From Planctomycetota bacterium (lineage in GTDB: Bacteria; Planctomycetota; PLA2; JAEUHO01): a stretch of 29,496 nucleotides of DNA. The translations under genes were made by a program, and so were the position numbers. Location: positions 1 to 29,496 of the forward strand of contig JACKGW010000020.1 in assembly GCA_020631815.1 (NCBI GenBank), given 5' to 3'. Positions 8,423 through 15,889 of the stretch are shown here, piece by piece; positions within the stretch are counted from its first letter, which is position 1; each line of letters opens with the position of its first letter. The notes below the pieces were generated by a model, which searched no databases, was not told the origin of the DNA, and was given only the letters and a program-made list of their open reading frames with translations.

Positions 8423-9709
8423 CTAGCGCCAGCTGATGTGGCTGAAGCGCAAGGCGCAGTTGTCCAAGCACACGCCCATCTTCGTGCCCGGCACGTCGTA
8501 GATGCCGAGGACCACGTCATTGGCGGTCAAGGTGACGCCGCCCTCGCCGCGTGTGGCCTGCAGCCGCCAAGGACCCGTGGACCGGGCGGGCAGCTTGCCA
8601 GCGCCGAGGCGCTTCCACGCGCCGTTGACACGTCGGTTCACGACGAAGCCGCCGCGATCGTCGAGCAGGGCCACGGTGTAGGACTGGTTGTCCTCGTATG
8701 CGATCAACAGGCCTCCCTTGAAGGGCCCCTCGGGGACGTCCAGGCAGGCCGAGATGTGCGTCACGTCGCCACGCGCGCGACAGGCGCTCGTGACGCCGGC
8801 GATGCCCTCCACGCCATCGGCCGCAAGACCGGCCCAGTCGTTCCAGATGGGTACGAACGGCTCCTGCTGCGTCGCGAGCCACGCCAGCAGCTTGGGCAGC
8901 AGGCGCCGCGGAGGGCCGAAGACCTTCGGGAACACGGAGGCCGCGGGTTGCCCTGCGTCGAGCTTGCGCGCGAGCTGCGTGAACTTCTTGGCGTAGCGGC
9001 CCTTCTCCCCCGTGAGCAGGAAGCGGACCACGGCCCATTGCTCGGCACGGCTCGAGGGGCGCTCGGAGGCGACCATGGCGGCGAGGTCGTAGTCGGGCTG
9101 CCCCATGGTCTCCAGCGCGCGCGCCGGGTAGTCCGCGAGCGAACAGAAGGGCACGACGCCCAGTATCAGCGTCTCGCCGTCCCAGTAGTGGCGCGAGAGG
9201 TGCTCGACGAGCCCCTCCACGTACCACCCGTCCTTCGGCATCGCGTTCTTGGTGCGCGCGAGGAAGTGGAACTGGTGCATCGCCTCGTGCAGCAGCAGCT
9301 GGCGCGAGTTGTAGATCGTGGGCTGGCGGAAGAGGTAGACCCGCCGCGTGCGCGGGGCGTAGTACCCCCCCGCCCCGACGGGCGCGAGGATGCCGTCGTC
9401 TTCCATCGTGCGCACCCAGTCGGCCTGGGTCGCGACATAGCGGATGGAGAGGCGCTCACCGTCTGCAAGCGGGGGCTCGGCACCGAAGAACGCGACCAGC
9501 TGGGGCCAGAGCGCCTCGAGCACCCGTGCGTAGACCTCAGATGTCGCGGCGTCGATGTTCGTCTCGAGCTGGTAGTGCTCCGAGGGGTAGGCCTCGAGGC
9601 GAAGGGCCGACGCCTCCGGCGCGCTCGACTCCTCGGCCGCGAGACGCCGAGAGCCCGCGGCTCCGAGGACCGCAAGGAGGGCGAGGGCCGGGATGCTCAG
9701 ACGACGCAT
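8423..9709 (-). CDS. Secreted gluzincin-like metallopeptidase with C-terminal jelly-roll domain
   Basis: The product is 428 residues. The N-terminal signal sequence is M-R-R-L-S-I-P-A-L-A-L-L-A-V-L-G, with probable cleavage near residues 19-25. The zinc site HEAMH is at 141-145 (H141, E142, H145). Twenty-four residues on, the E-G pair at E165 in W-Y-V-E-G-L-V-E-H supplies the likely third ligand. This is the peptidase MA / DUF1570-like layout common in Planctomycetes. Residues about 300-428 look like a concanavalin/DUF1080-type beta sandwich and may bind carbohydrate or another surface. It has no Shine-Dalgarno sequence; a TAGGCT box lies 6 nt before the ATG. It is convergent with the helicase and stands alone. 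Natural substrate unknown. Confidence 0.82.
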   Translation of the reverse strand: MRRLSIPALALLAVLGAAGSRRLAAEESSAPEASALRLEAYPSEHYQLETNIDAATSEVYARVLEALWPQLVAFFGAEPPLADGERLSIRYVATQADWVRTMEDDGILAPVGAGGYYAPRTRRVYLFRQPTIYNSRQLLLHEAMHQFHFLARTKNAMPKDGWYVEGLVEHLSRHYWDGETLILGVVPFCSLADYPARALETMGQPDYDLAAMVASERPSSRAEQWAVVRFLLTGEKGRYAKKFTQLARKLDAGQPAASVFPKVFGPPRRLLPKLLAWLATQQEPFVPIWNDWAGLAADGVEGIAGVTSACRARGDVTHISACLDVPEGPFKGGLLIAYEDNQSYTVALLDDRGGFVVNRRVNGAWKRLGAGKLPARSTGPWRLQATRGEGGVTLTANDVVLGIYDVPGTKMGVCLDNCALRFSHISWR

Positions 9710-9715
9710 CGAGCC

Positions 9716-9721
9716 AGCCTA
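9716..9721 (-). promoter_or_regulatory. Predicted -10 box, leaderless-type
   Basis: Minus-strand TAGGCT, 6 nt before the ATG of the peptidase gene, with no Shine-Dalgarno sequence between them. No clear -35 is seen. Confidence 0.5.
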
Positions 9722-9791
9722 GCGGCGCGTGCACGCAGCCCCAGCCGGAGGTGGCCGCGCGCAGCGGGGACCTGGACCGGGGCGGAAATGC

Positions 9792-9885
9792 TCCGATCGC
9801 TCGGACACATCGGGCTGCGAAAATGGCCTGCAAAGCCCTGATTTCAGGGACACCCGGGACCAAAGTTGTCCGAGCGCTCGGACAC
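9792..9885. repeat. Pair of 17-bp palindromic direct repeats flanking a small hairpin
   Basis: TCCGATCGCTCGGACAC (9792-9808) and TCCGAGCGCTCGGACAC (9869-9885) differ at one base and start 77 bp apart. The second sits in a perfect 18-bp palindrome (9867-9884). Between them CCCTGA-TT-TCAGGG (9836-9849) forms a perfect 6-bp hairpin. The cluster fills the 189-bp gap between two minus-strand genes, and no coding sequence is seen there. A regulator-binding pair is one reading. Confidence 0.7.
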
Positions 9886-9898
9886 GCTCGTGCGCCCC

Positions 9899-10243
9899 CT
9901 AGGCCCCCGCACCGAGGGTCTGCAGCAGCACCCCGATGCCCACCGAGGCGCCGTTCGCCACGAGCGAGACCAGCAGGGCGAGGCGGACGGGGAGTCCGAG
10001 GCCCACCGTGTAAATCGCGGCCTCGACGAGGGTGACGAGCCCCTCGGCCAGCACCAGCGCCGCCGGGTTGCGTGTGGAGACGGGTGCCAAGCACAGCAGT
10101 GGATGCGTGACGAGGCTGGCTGCGGCCGCGACGAGAACCACCGTCCCCCACCGCCCTCGCGCCTTGCCGGCCCACGCCAGGAGCAGGACGGCGAGAGGCA
10201 CCTCGATCAGGAGCGTCAGCAGGAACGCCGTCGTCTGGGTCAT
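9899..10243 (-). CDS. Small polytopic membrane protein, unknown function
   Basis: The product is 114 residues, beginning MTQTTAFLLTLLIEVPL. Four hydrophobic segments can be seen at about 5-24, 33-55, 60-82 and 86-108. Polar residues sit inside them: E14, the V-T-H-P motif with H47, E67, E74 and N97. This resembles, as I recall, an unnamed family of small bacterial membrane proteins with a T-H-P motif and intramembrane glutamates; no function is known to me. The ATG overlaps the stop of the upstream 337-residue membrane protein as ATGA, so the two are probably translated together and may form a complex. It is the last gene of a three-gene operon with the LysM protein. Confidence 0.8.
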   Translation of the reverse strand: MTQTTAFLLTLLIEVPLAVLLLAWAGKARGRWGTVVLVAAAASLVTHPLLCLAPVSTRNPAALVLAEGLVTLVEAAIYTVGLGLPVRLALLVSLVANGASVGIGVLLQTLGAGA

Positions 10244-11253
10244 GTTCGAGCAATGCGCGGCCGCGTCAGCAGTGGGGAGAGCGCCAAGAGCAGGAGGGGG
10301 ATCTCGATCCAAGCGTGAACAGCGGCGATCAAGCCGTAGGCGGTGCGCGTGCCGCGGAAGTCCTGCACGAACGACACGGCGGCCACCAAGCCGACGCCCA
10401 AGATCACGAGGCCAAGCACGCGGGCGCGTGGCCACGGCAAGCGCGGTCGGTCCATACCGCCCTCGGTGGGCGCAAGGAGACGAGGCAGAACCAGCAGCAC
10501 GGCGCCGTAGTGCATCAGCTGCAGGTAGGTGACGGCCGTGAACAGCGGCGTTGCCCACGACGTGGCCAGGACCGGCTCGGGCACGAACACGCCGCGATGG
10601 CGGGCCAGCGCACCGACCGAGCCGAAGGTGGTGTCCGGAGCGAAGAGCCCCAGCTGCGCCAGCCACGCCGAGGGCCACCCCGTAGCAAGCAGCAACGGAA
10701 CGCCCAGGAACAGGAGGGGGAGACTCCACGCCAGCGTTCGCTGGTGGCGGGAGCCCGCCGTTCGCTCCAGCAGGAAGCCAATCGGCGTGAGGTTGTGCAG
10801 CACGGCCAGCAGGACCAGCGTGAGCAGCGGGGCCAGCCACGAGCCGACGGCCAGGCTGGCGCCCACGAGTAGCGCTACGACCGCACGAAGTGGCGTCGCC
10901 ACGAGGTCCGGCAAAGCCACGAAAGCCATGACGGCCACCACGCCCAGCTCGGCTACATAGCTGTCGCGGACGTCCATGGCACCGAGCAGGCCCACGGCCC
11001 GAAGGCCCACGGCAAGACCAAGCAAGCCGACGAGCGCCGCCACCTGCGACCCCGGGAGCCGTCGGCCGAAGCGACCATCTACGTAGCGGAGCTCAGCGAG
11101 GACGTGCGGGAGGCCGAACAGGGCGAGCGAACCCGCGTAGGCCACCAGCGGCATAGCGGTGGCCACGAGGCCCGCAAGCAGTGCGAAAGCCGCCACGCTC
11201 GCGGCCCGCGGCAGGAGGCGCGGCTCGGGCTTGGCCGCGGCCTCAGTCCTCAT
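10240..11253 (-). CDS. Polytopic membrane protein with four conserved-looking histidines
   Basis: The product is 337 residues with about eight or nine transmembrane segments and no large soluble domain. Histidines lie in or at the edge of membrane segments: H50 (G-L-P-H-V-L-A-E-L-R), H153 (V-L-H-N-L-T-P), H248 (L-M-H-Y-G) and H313 (A-A-V-H-A-W-I-E-I-P). The G-L-P-H motif and several intramembrane histidines recall the Brp/Blh beta-carotene dioxygenase fold, but the rest does not match well enough to assign it. The histidines suggest a metal or heme site (inference). The ATG lies 11 bp inside the end of the LysM gene and the stop overlaps the next gene's start, so all three genes are one translationally coupled unit. 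No carotenoid genes are in the window. Confidence 0.8.
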   Translation of the reverse strand: MRTEAAAKPEPRLLPRAASVAAFALLAGLVATAMPLVAYAGSLALFGLPHVLAELRYVDGRFGRRLPGSQVAALVGLLGLAVGLRAVGLLGAMDVRDSYVAELGVVAVMAFVALPDLVATPLRAVVALLVGASLAVGSWLAPLLTLVLLAVLHNLTPIGFLLERTAGSRHQRTLAWSLPLLFLGVPLLLATGWPSAWLAQLGLFAPDTTFGSVGALARHRGVFVPEPVLATSWATPLFTAVTYLQLMHYGAVLLVLPRLLAPTEGGMDRPRLPWPRARVLGLVILGVGLVAAVSFVQDFRGTRTAYGLIAAVHAWIEIPLLLLALSPLLTRPRIART

Positions 11254-12175
11254 CGTTGGACCGGCTGCCCTGGACGCGCTTGCGCACGATGGTCAGCACG
11301 ATGCCCAGTCCGATGATGGCCACGAGAAGGCCCACCCACACGGGCCAGCGGTTCGCCTTCTCCATCACAGGTGCCGGTGCAGGGAGGTCACCGACGATGG
11401 ACATGAGCTGGGGCGTTGGGAGCGCACTCGACGGCACGGGGACGGCTCCCGGCTTGGGCGCAGGGGCCGCCTCGGGCAGCGGCGGCAGCTCGCGACCCAT
11501 CTCATCGAGACGAACGACGGTCTGCTCGAAGTCGATGCCCTCGGCTTCGATGCCCTTCAGGCGATAGCGAACGAGCAGGCTGTGGACGGGATCATCGCTC
11601 TTGACGAGCGTGCTGTAGCCCAGGCCCACGACGTGGCCCGTGGCGGGATTCGCCTCGAAGGTGTGCTGCTTGCGCTTCGCGAGCGTGGCGAGGACGGGGG
11701 CTGCATCCGCCGCCGGTAGGAAGAGCAGCGTCCGCCCGTTCTCGAACCGCTCGGGCCGGTCCTGAGGTGTTGCCCGCCCGGTGACCCGGAGACCCGGGCC
11801 CCATCGGTGTAGTCCCGTCACCCAGAAGGCGACGTACCCGGCCCCACGCTGCGGGATGTCGAGCGTGTCTCCCAGGCGAATGATGTCCGGTGGCGTGACG
11901 TGCCTGGGGTTGGCTTCCGCGATCGTGGGCCAAGCCTTGGCGTCACCGAGGTACTTGGTGGCGAGACCGCGGAGCGTGTCCCCCTTGGCCACGACGTGCT
12001 GACGCACGACCAGCTTGGCTAGCGGCCCCCAGTCCAGCTCGTAGGCAATGGCCACGCGCTTGGTGTCCGGCGGGTCGGGCACGAACACGTCCGCCCGAGC
12101 GCCGCTGGGGCGCACGCTCGCCATGAGCACGCCCACGAGAAGGGGACCCCACACGAACACGCCCCGTCGAGCCAT
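11243..12175 (-). CDS. LysM-domain protein with signal peptide and C-terminal membrane anchor
   Basis: The product is 310 residues starting MARRGVFVWGPLL. GGAGG lies 5 nt before the ATG at 12173-12175, so I reject the longer frame opening at 12235. A signal peptide covers about residues 1-28 (ending G-A-R-A). A LysM module lies at about 58-108 (H-V-V-A-K-G-D-T-L-R-G-L-A-T-K-Y-L-G and I-I-R-L-G-D-T-L-D-I-P), which normally binds peptidoglycan or other N-acetylglucosamine glycans. A beta-rich middle region (110-230) and a Pro/Ala linker follow. A single membrane helix at about 277-297 ends in a basic R-K-R-V tail, so the protein should be anchored with the LysM outside. It is first in an overlapped operon with two membrane proteins of unknown function. 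Confidence 0.85.
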   Translation of the reverse strand: MARRGVFVWGPLLVGVLMASVRPSGARADVFVPDPPDTKRVAIAYELDWGPLAKLVVRQHVVAKGDTLRGLATKYLGDAKAWPTIAEANPRHVTPPDIIRLGDTLDIPQRGAGYVAFWVTGLHRWGPGLRVTGRATPQDRPERFENGRTLLFLPAADAAPVLATLAKRKQHTFEANPATGHVVGLGYSTLVKSDDPVHSLLVRYRLKGIEAEGIDFEQTVVRLDEMGRELPPLPEAAPAPKPGAVPVPSSALPTPQLMSIVGDLPAPAPVMEKANRWPVWVGLLVAIIGLGIVLTIVRKRVQGSRSNDED

Positions 12176-12208
12176 GCACACCTCCGTTTCACACCTTCGA
12201 CACCACCG

Positions 12209-12235
12209 AACGTATCGCGTTCCGCAGAATTGCAA
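12209..12235 (-). promoter_or_regulatory. Possible promoter of the LysM operon
   Basis: On the minus strand TTGCAA (12230-12235) is followed after 15 nt by TACGTT (12209-12214). The leader would be about 26 nt and contains the GGAGG site. The spacer is shorter than usual. Confidence 0.35.
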
Positions 12236-12330
12236 GGGGGCGCCGAGAATCTGCCCGCGGTGTGGGTGCGGCTAGCGCGTACGTGCTCCTCGATCGCGCG
12301 GTCCGGCGAGCCGGCGGTTGGCCGCGGGCG

Positions 12331-12336
12331 TACCCT
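12331..12336 (+). promoter_or_regulatory. Predicted -10 box, leaderless-type
   Basis: TACCCT lies 7 nt before the ATG at 12344; no Shine-Dalgarno sequence and no clear -35. Confidence 0.5.
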
Positions 12337-12343
12337 GGGCGCC

Positions 12344-13741
12344 ATGAACATGCGTTGGTTGGGGATTTCGCTCGTGGTCGTGCTGGGGACACGTGGTGTC
12401 GCTTGGCCGGGAGACCCACCGCCGGTACCAGGCGCCCCCCAGGAGGGATCCAGGTCCGAGGAACGACCGTGGGCCCTGACGCAGCTTGATGCGCTGCCCC
12501 AGGCCGTCCGCCGGGTGGACCTGCCCTACCTCAGGACGGCGTATGAGTGTGCGATCACACTCGGCTGGATGGAACGGGTGCTCAGCCCGAAGATCCCACG
12601 ACTGACGTCGACCCGCTCCTTCCACGTCTTCTGCAAGCTGGGGCCCCGCGGCGATGACGCCATCGTCGGCCATTGGGACGTCGAGGGCACCCGTGTGACG
12701 GTTCTGGATGGACGAACCCTCATCCTGGTGATCGAGCGCGGCGACGACGCCGAGACCCTGGCGGACTTCTGGGATGCGTGGTTCGGACCTCGCGAGCCCG
12801 TCGAGAACGGACCGCCTCGCGTGAGCGTCATCCGCTACGAGGGCAGGCTCCCGACGGGCGAGAGATACGGAACGGCAGCCTTCGAAGCGCCCTACGAGCT
12901 GGGCCTACGCCTGCCGGCGCGGTGGTTCCGTACCGCGACGAGAACCGTGGTGGAGTTCGAGAAGGTGGCCCGCCTCTCTCACTACGTGAGCCGCCGGCCC
13001 ATCCGCTATCACCTCGCCCAAGCACGCAAGCTCATCGACGGCCTTCCGCCGTCGGACCCCAGGCCGTACCTCCGCTACGGCCCTGACAACCGTGACGAGC
13101 TTGCCGCCTCGCAGGCGCGGGCTCTGAATGCGGCGCTCGATCGGAGCACCAGCCCCCTCGAGCTGGGGCCCAACCCACCTGACGAGCTGCGCTGGCGGCG
13201 CGCGTGGCTGCTGCCTTGGCGCGAGGCCGTCTGGATCCGCCAGCGAGCGCTGACCGAGCACCTTGCCGAGCGCGGAGAGATCGAGGCCGCGCTCATGGCC
13301 ATCGCAGTCAACCTCAAGGTCGCGGACATGACGCGCGCGGCAGCGATCCACCAGATGCTGGACCTCGGGACGCCGGACGTCCTCCGGTTCTGTGCCGAGC
13401 ATGTCGGCCTGGTGACGCCAGTGGTATCGGCGCGGTCGGGGGAGCTGCACCGTTGGCAGCACCCCTGCCAGTGGGTGCTTCGTCAGGCAGGCTGGCCCGC
13501 CGTCCCCTACATCCTCGAGCGGCTTGCCAACCCGACGACTCCCACGGACGAGCTGGGCCCCTTGGCCTTCGCGCTGGTCGAGGCCTGTGGCAAGAGCGCG
13601 GCGCTGGCGCTGTTGGAGCCGACGCGCGCACGCGCAGAGCGCGAGGGCGGCAAGCAACCCGACGAGCGTTGGGTGGACATCCGCTCGCTCGTCACCGACC
13701 CGCCGCGACCGCGTCACCTCGTGCCCCCGCCTCCGAAGTAG
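12344..13741 (+). CDS. Secreted protein of unknown function
   Basis: The product is 465 residues. The start is MNMRWLGISLVVVLG (a second ATG two codons later), and the hydrophobic stretch to about residue 20 is a signal peptide. I see no motif I can name. The N-terminal half (about 60-260) is mixed alpha/beta. The C-terminal half (about 300-430) is a run of paired helices such as R-A-A-A-I-H-Q-M-L-D-L-G and W-P-A-V-P-Y-I-L-E-R-L, which could be HEAT-like repeats. The last residues are P-P-P-P-K. It is divergent from the LysM operon across a 168-bp gap and is followed by hairpins and then the TAXI gene's own promoter, so it is probably monocistronic. Real gene status rests on the signal peptide, the -10 box and consistent codon use. 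Confidence 0.75.
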   Translation: MNMRWLGISLVVVLGTRGVAWPGDPPPVPGAPQEGSRSEERPWALTQLDALPQAVRRVDLPYLRTAYECAITLGWMERVLSPKIPRLTSTRSFHVFCKLGPRGDDAIVGHWDVEGTRVTVLDGRTLILVIERGDDAETLADFWDAWFGPREPVENGPPRVSVIRYEGRLPTGERYGTAAFEAPYELGLRLPARWFRTATRTVVEFEKVARLSHYVSRRPIRYHLAQARKLIDGLPPSDPRPYLRYGPDNRDELAASQARALNAALDRSTSPLELGPNPPDELRWRRAWLLPWREAVWIRQRALTEHLAERGEIEAALMAIAVNLKVADMTRAAAIHQMLDLGTPDVLRFCAEHVGLVTPVVSARSGELHRWQHPCQWVLRQAGWPAVPYILERLANPTTPTDELGPLAFALVEACGKSAALALLEPTRARAEREGGKQPDERWVDIRSLVTDPPRPRHLVPPPPK

Positions 13742-13746
13742 CCGCA

Positions 13747-13787
13747 TGCCGGTTCGCCGGGCAAAGGCACAGCGTGCCGTTGTGCCC
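13747..13787 (+). terminator. Tandem hairpins after the unknown secreted protein gene
   Basis: Just after the stop at 13741, TGCCGG-TTCG-CCGGGCA (13747-13763) forms a short hairpin with a TTCG loop. GGCAC-AGC-GTGCC (13766-13778) forms a second one, nested in GGGCA/TGCCC (13759-13763 and 13783-13787). There is no T-tract. A role in ending transcription before the TAXI promoter is plausible. Confidence 0.4.
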
Positions 13788-13834
13788 ACACATGGATGGC
13801 ACATGAATCGTCATCCCCGCCAGGCTGGTGCGCG

Positions 13835-13862
13835 TTGACGCCCCACGGGCCCTGCGTAGGCT
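13835..13862 (+). promoter_or_regulatory. Strong predicted promoter with start point at the ATG
   Basis: TTGACG (13835-13840), 16-nt spacer, TAGGCT (13857-13862), then only 6 nt to the ATG at 13869. This is the clearest promoter in the window and places the transcription start at the A of the start codon, giving a leaderless mRNA. Confidence 0.7.
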
Positions 13863-13868
13863 CCCCGC

Positions 13869-15194
13869 ATGAGCGAAGCAGCGCAGCTGTCCCTCCGCGA
13901 TCCGAAGAAGCCGCGATGGCTGACGTGGGGAGGCGGGATCGCGCTAGCGCTCGTCGCACTGGTCGTCGTCTGGTTCCTGCTGCCCAAGCCGGTCCCGAAC
14001 ACCATCCGTCTGGCGACGGGTGCCGAGGGGGGTGGCTACGACGCCTTCGGACGGCGCCTGGCCGAGGAGCTGGCCAAGGACGGCTTCAAGGTCGAGCTGG
14101 TCCGCACGCGGGGGTCGGTCGACAACGTCGAGAAGCTCCGCGAGCACGCGGTGGACCTGGCCTTGGTGCAGGGCGGAACGGTGCCCGAGGCGCAGGACGG
14201 CCTGAGCTCGCTCTGCGCGGTGTTCTTCGAGCCGCTCTGGCTCTTCCGGAAGGCGACCCTGGAGGTGGGCCAGCTGGCCGACCTCCGTGGACACCGCGTC
14301 GCGATCGGCAGGGAGGGCAGCGGCTCACGCTTGCTGATGACGAGCCTCTTGGAGGAGTCGGGCGTCACGCTCGACCAGCTCGACGCCGAGCCGCTCGGCG
14401 CCGACGAGGGGGCGAAGGCCCTTCGCGCCGGCGACATCGAGGCCCTGTCCTTCGTGGTCTCTCCGGACGCGGGCTACTTGCAGGGCCTGCTAGCCAGCGG
14501 CGACGACATCGTGCTCCACGACTGGACGCGGAGCGAGTCGTACGCCCGCCGCCGGCCCTACCTCCATGCGCTGACGATCACGCCGGGCCTGCTCGACATG
14601 CGCCAGAGCTTCCCGCCAGAGACCGTGCATGTGGTGGCCCCGGCCGCGTCCCTGGTGATGCATCCGGATACGCACCGTGGGTTGGTCATGCCCGTCATCG
14701 AGGCGTGCAACCGTCTGCTACGGCGCGGCACGCTGCTGGCCGAGTCCGGGACGTTTCCCAACCACCGCATGGTCGACGCGCCGATCGACGAGGACGCGGC
14801 CCGCTACTTCGAGGAAGGGCCGAGCTTCCTGTACCGGGTGTTCCCGTACCCGATCGCCCGTGTGCTTGATCGCTTGAAGCTGCTCATCATCCCGCTGCTC
14901 ACGTTGCTGCTTCCGCTCTTCCGCGTGGCTCCACCCTTCTACCGCTGGCGCATGCGCGCGCGCATCTATCGGTGGTACGGGATCCTGCGCGAGACGGACG
15001 ATGTGCTTCGCTCTCCCCACCAGAGCGCCGATGTGCAGCATGAGATCGAACGCCTCGACGCCCTCGAGCGTGAGATCACCGAAGTGACGATCCCGCTCTC
15101 CTACACCGACGAGCTCTACCACCTCCACATGCACATCGACTACGTGCGCGGGAAGCTCCGGCAGCATCTGGCCGAGGGCGGAAGCAAGGCCTAG
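13869..15194 (+). CDS. Membrane-anchored TAXI-family (TRAP-type) solute-binding protein
   Basis: The product is 441 residues. A transmembrane anchor lies at about 17-38 after a short cytoplasmic tail. The binding domain (about 44-330) has the TAXI/NMT1-like opening I-R-L-A-T-G-A-E-G-G-G-Y-D-A-F and the later V-D-L-A-L-V-Q-G-G. A second hydrophobic segment follows at about 335-352, then a very basic, helical cytoplasmic tail with heptad-like leucines. TAXI proteins bind small acids such as glutamate or dicarboxylates for TRAP transporters, but no DctM-like permease is nearby and this one is held by two membrane segments instead of being free. It may therefore be a sensor or an orphan receptor (inference). 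No Shine-Dalgarno sequence; the promoter places the start of transcription at the ATG. Stops 9 bp short of the convergent pcm stop. Confidence 0.88.
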   Translation: MSEAAQLSLRDPKKPRWLTWGGGIALALVALVVVWFLLPKPVPNTIRLATGAEGGGYDAFGRRLAEELAKDGFKVELVRTRGSVDNVEKLREHAVDLALVQGGTVPEAQDGLSSLCAVFFEPLWLFRKATLEVGQLADLRGHRVAIGREGSGSRLLMTSLLEESGVTLDQLDAEPLGADEGAKALRAGDIEALSFVVSPDAGYLQGLLASGDDIVLHDWTRSESYARRRPYLHALTITPGLLDMRQSFPPETVHVVAPAASLVMHPDTHRGLVMPVIEACNRLLRRGTLLAESGTFPNHRMVDAPIDEDAARYFEEGPSFLYRVFPYPIARVLDRLKLLIIPLLTLLLPLFRVAPPFYRWRMRARIYRWYGILRETDDVLRSPHQSADVQHEIERLDALEREITEVTIPLSYTDELYHLHMHIDYVRGKLRQHLAEGGSKA

Positions 15195-15203
15195 GCGAGG
15201 CGT

Positions 15204-15845
15204 TCAGGCGTCACCACCGAGCAGCGGAACGAACGCGACGGCGCCGAGGGATCGCCGCTCGAAGACCTCCTCGCCCGTGCGACGGATCACGAGCAGCTCT
15301 TGGTCGTCGGGCCCGCCTCCCACGGGAATCGCGAGTCGGCCGCCGATGGCCAGCTGCTGCAGAAGAGCCCGGGGGATCTCGGGGCCGGCGGCCGACACGA
15401 GGATGGCGTCGAAGGGAGCGTGCTCGGGGAGACCTTGCGCTCCGTCGCCGTGCACGACGTGGACGTTGGTGATTCCCAGCTCCTGCATGCGTCGTCGCGC
15501 GTTGGTGGCCAGGCTCTCGAACCACTCGATGGCGAACACCTCCCGCGCCAGGTGGCCGAGGACGGCCGCCGCATAGCCAGAACCAGCTCCGACCTCGAGT
15601 ACGCGGTCCGTCGGCCGGATCTCGAGGGCAGCGGCCATCACGGCAACAACGTAGGGCTGCGAGATCGTCTGGCCCTCCTCGATGGGGAGCGGCCTGTCTT
15701 CGTAGGCCCGGCCGCGCATGGCCTCCGGCACGAACGCCTCGCGGGGTACTCGGCGCATCGCCTCGAGTACGCGGACATCGTGCACGTCACGGCCAAGCAG
15801 ATGCCGCCGGACCATCTCCTCTCGCTGCCAGGCGTACGTGGTCAT
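15204..15845 (-). CDS. pcm: Protein-L-isoaspartate O-methyltransferase
   Basis: The enzyme transfers a methyl group from S-adenosylmethionine to isoaspartyl residues in damaged proteins, starting their repair in the cytoplasm. The product is 213 residues, the usual size. The PCMT motif T-I-S-Q-P-Y-V-V-A is at 60-68 and the AdoMet-binding motif I, V-L-E-V-G-A-G-S-G, at 82-90. F-D-A-I-L-V-S-A-A and G-G-R-L-A-I-P-V-G follow as motifs II and III. The ATG at 15843-15845 has GGGAGG 5 nt upstream; an in-frame TTG 6 codons earlier is unlikely. It lies 44 bp after the glycosyltransferase on the same strand. A TAGACT box at 15887-15892, overlapping that gene's stop, could give it its own start, or the two may be cotranscribed. 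Confidence 0.96.
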   Translation of the reverse strand: MTTYAWQREEMVRRHLLGRDVHDVRVLEAMRRVPREAFVPEAMRGRAYEDRPLPIEEGQTISQPYVVAVMAAALEIRPTDRVLEVGAGSGYAAAVLGHLAREVFAIEWFESLATNARRRMQELGITNVHVVHGDGAQGLPEHAPFDAILVSAAGPEIPRALLQQLAIGGRLAIPVGGGPDDQELLVIRRTGEEVFERRSLGAVAFVPLLGGDA

Positions 15846-15889
15846 GGTGACCTCCCGCGCCAAGTCGCTTCGCGATGAGCGGGTCCAGT

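Noticed and set aside
6802..8520. A 572-codon minus-strand open frame
   Set aside because: It mirrors the DEAD-box helicase gene, shows no motif and has a His/Arg/Ala-rich composition typical of antisense translation.
9792..9885. Rho-independent terminator for the LysM operon
   Set aside because: The palindromes lack a T-tract and have no loop to speak of; the pair of near-identical copies fits protein binding better.
10240..11253. Assignment as Brp/Blh beta-carotene dioxygenase
   Set aside because: Only the G-L-P-H motif and the presence of several membrane histidines agree; the remaining motifs and any carotenoid context are absent.
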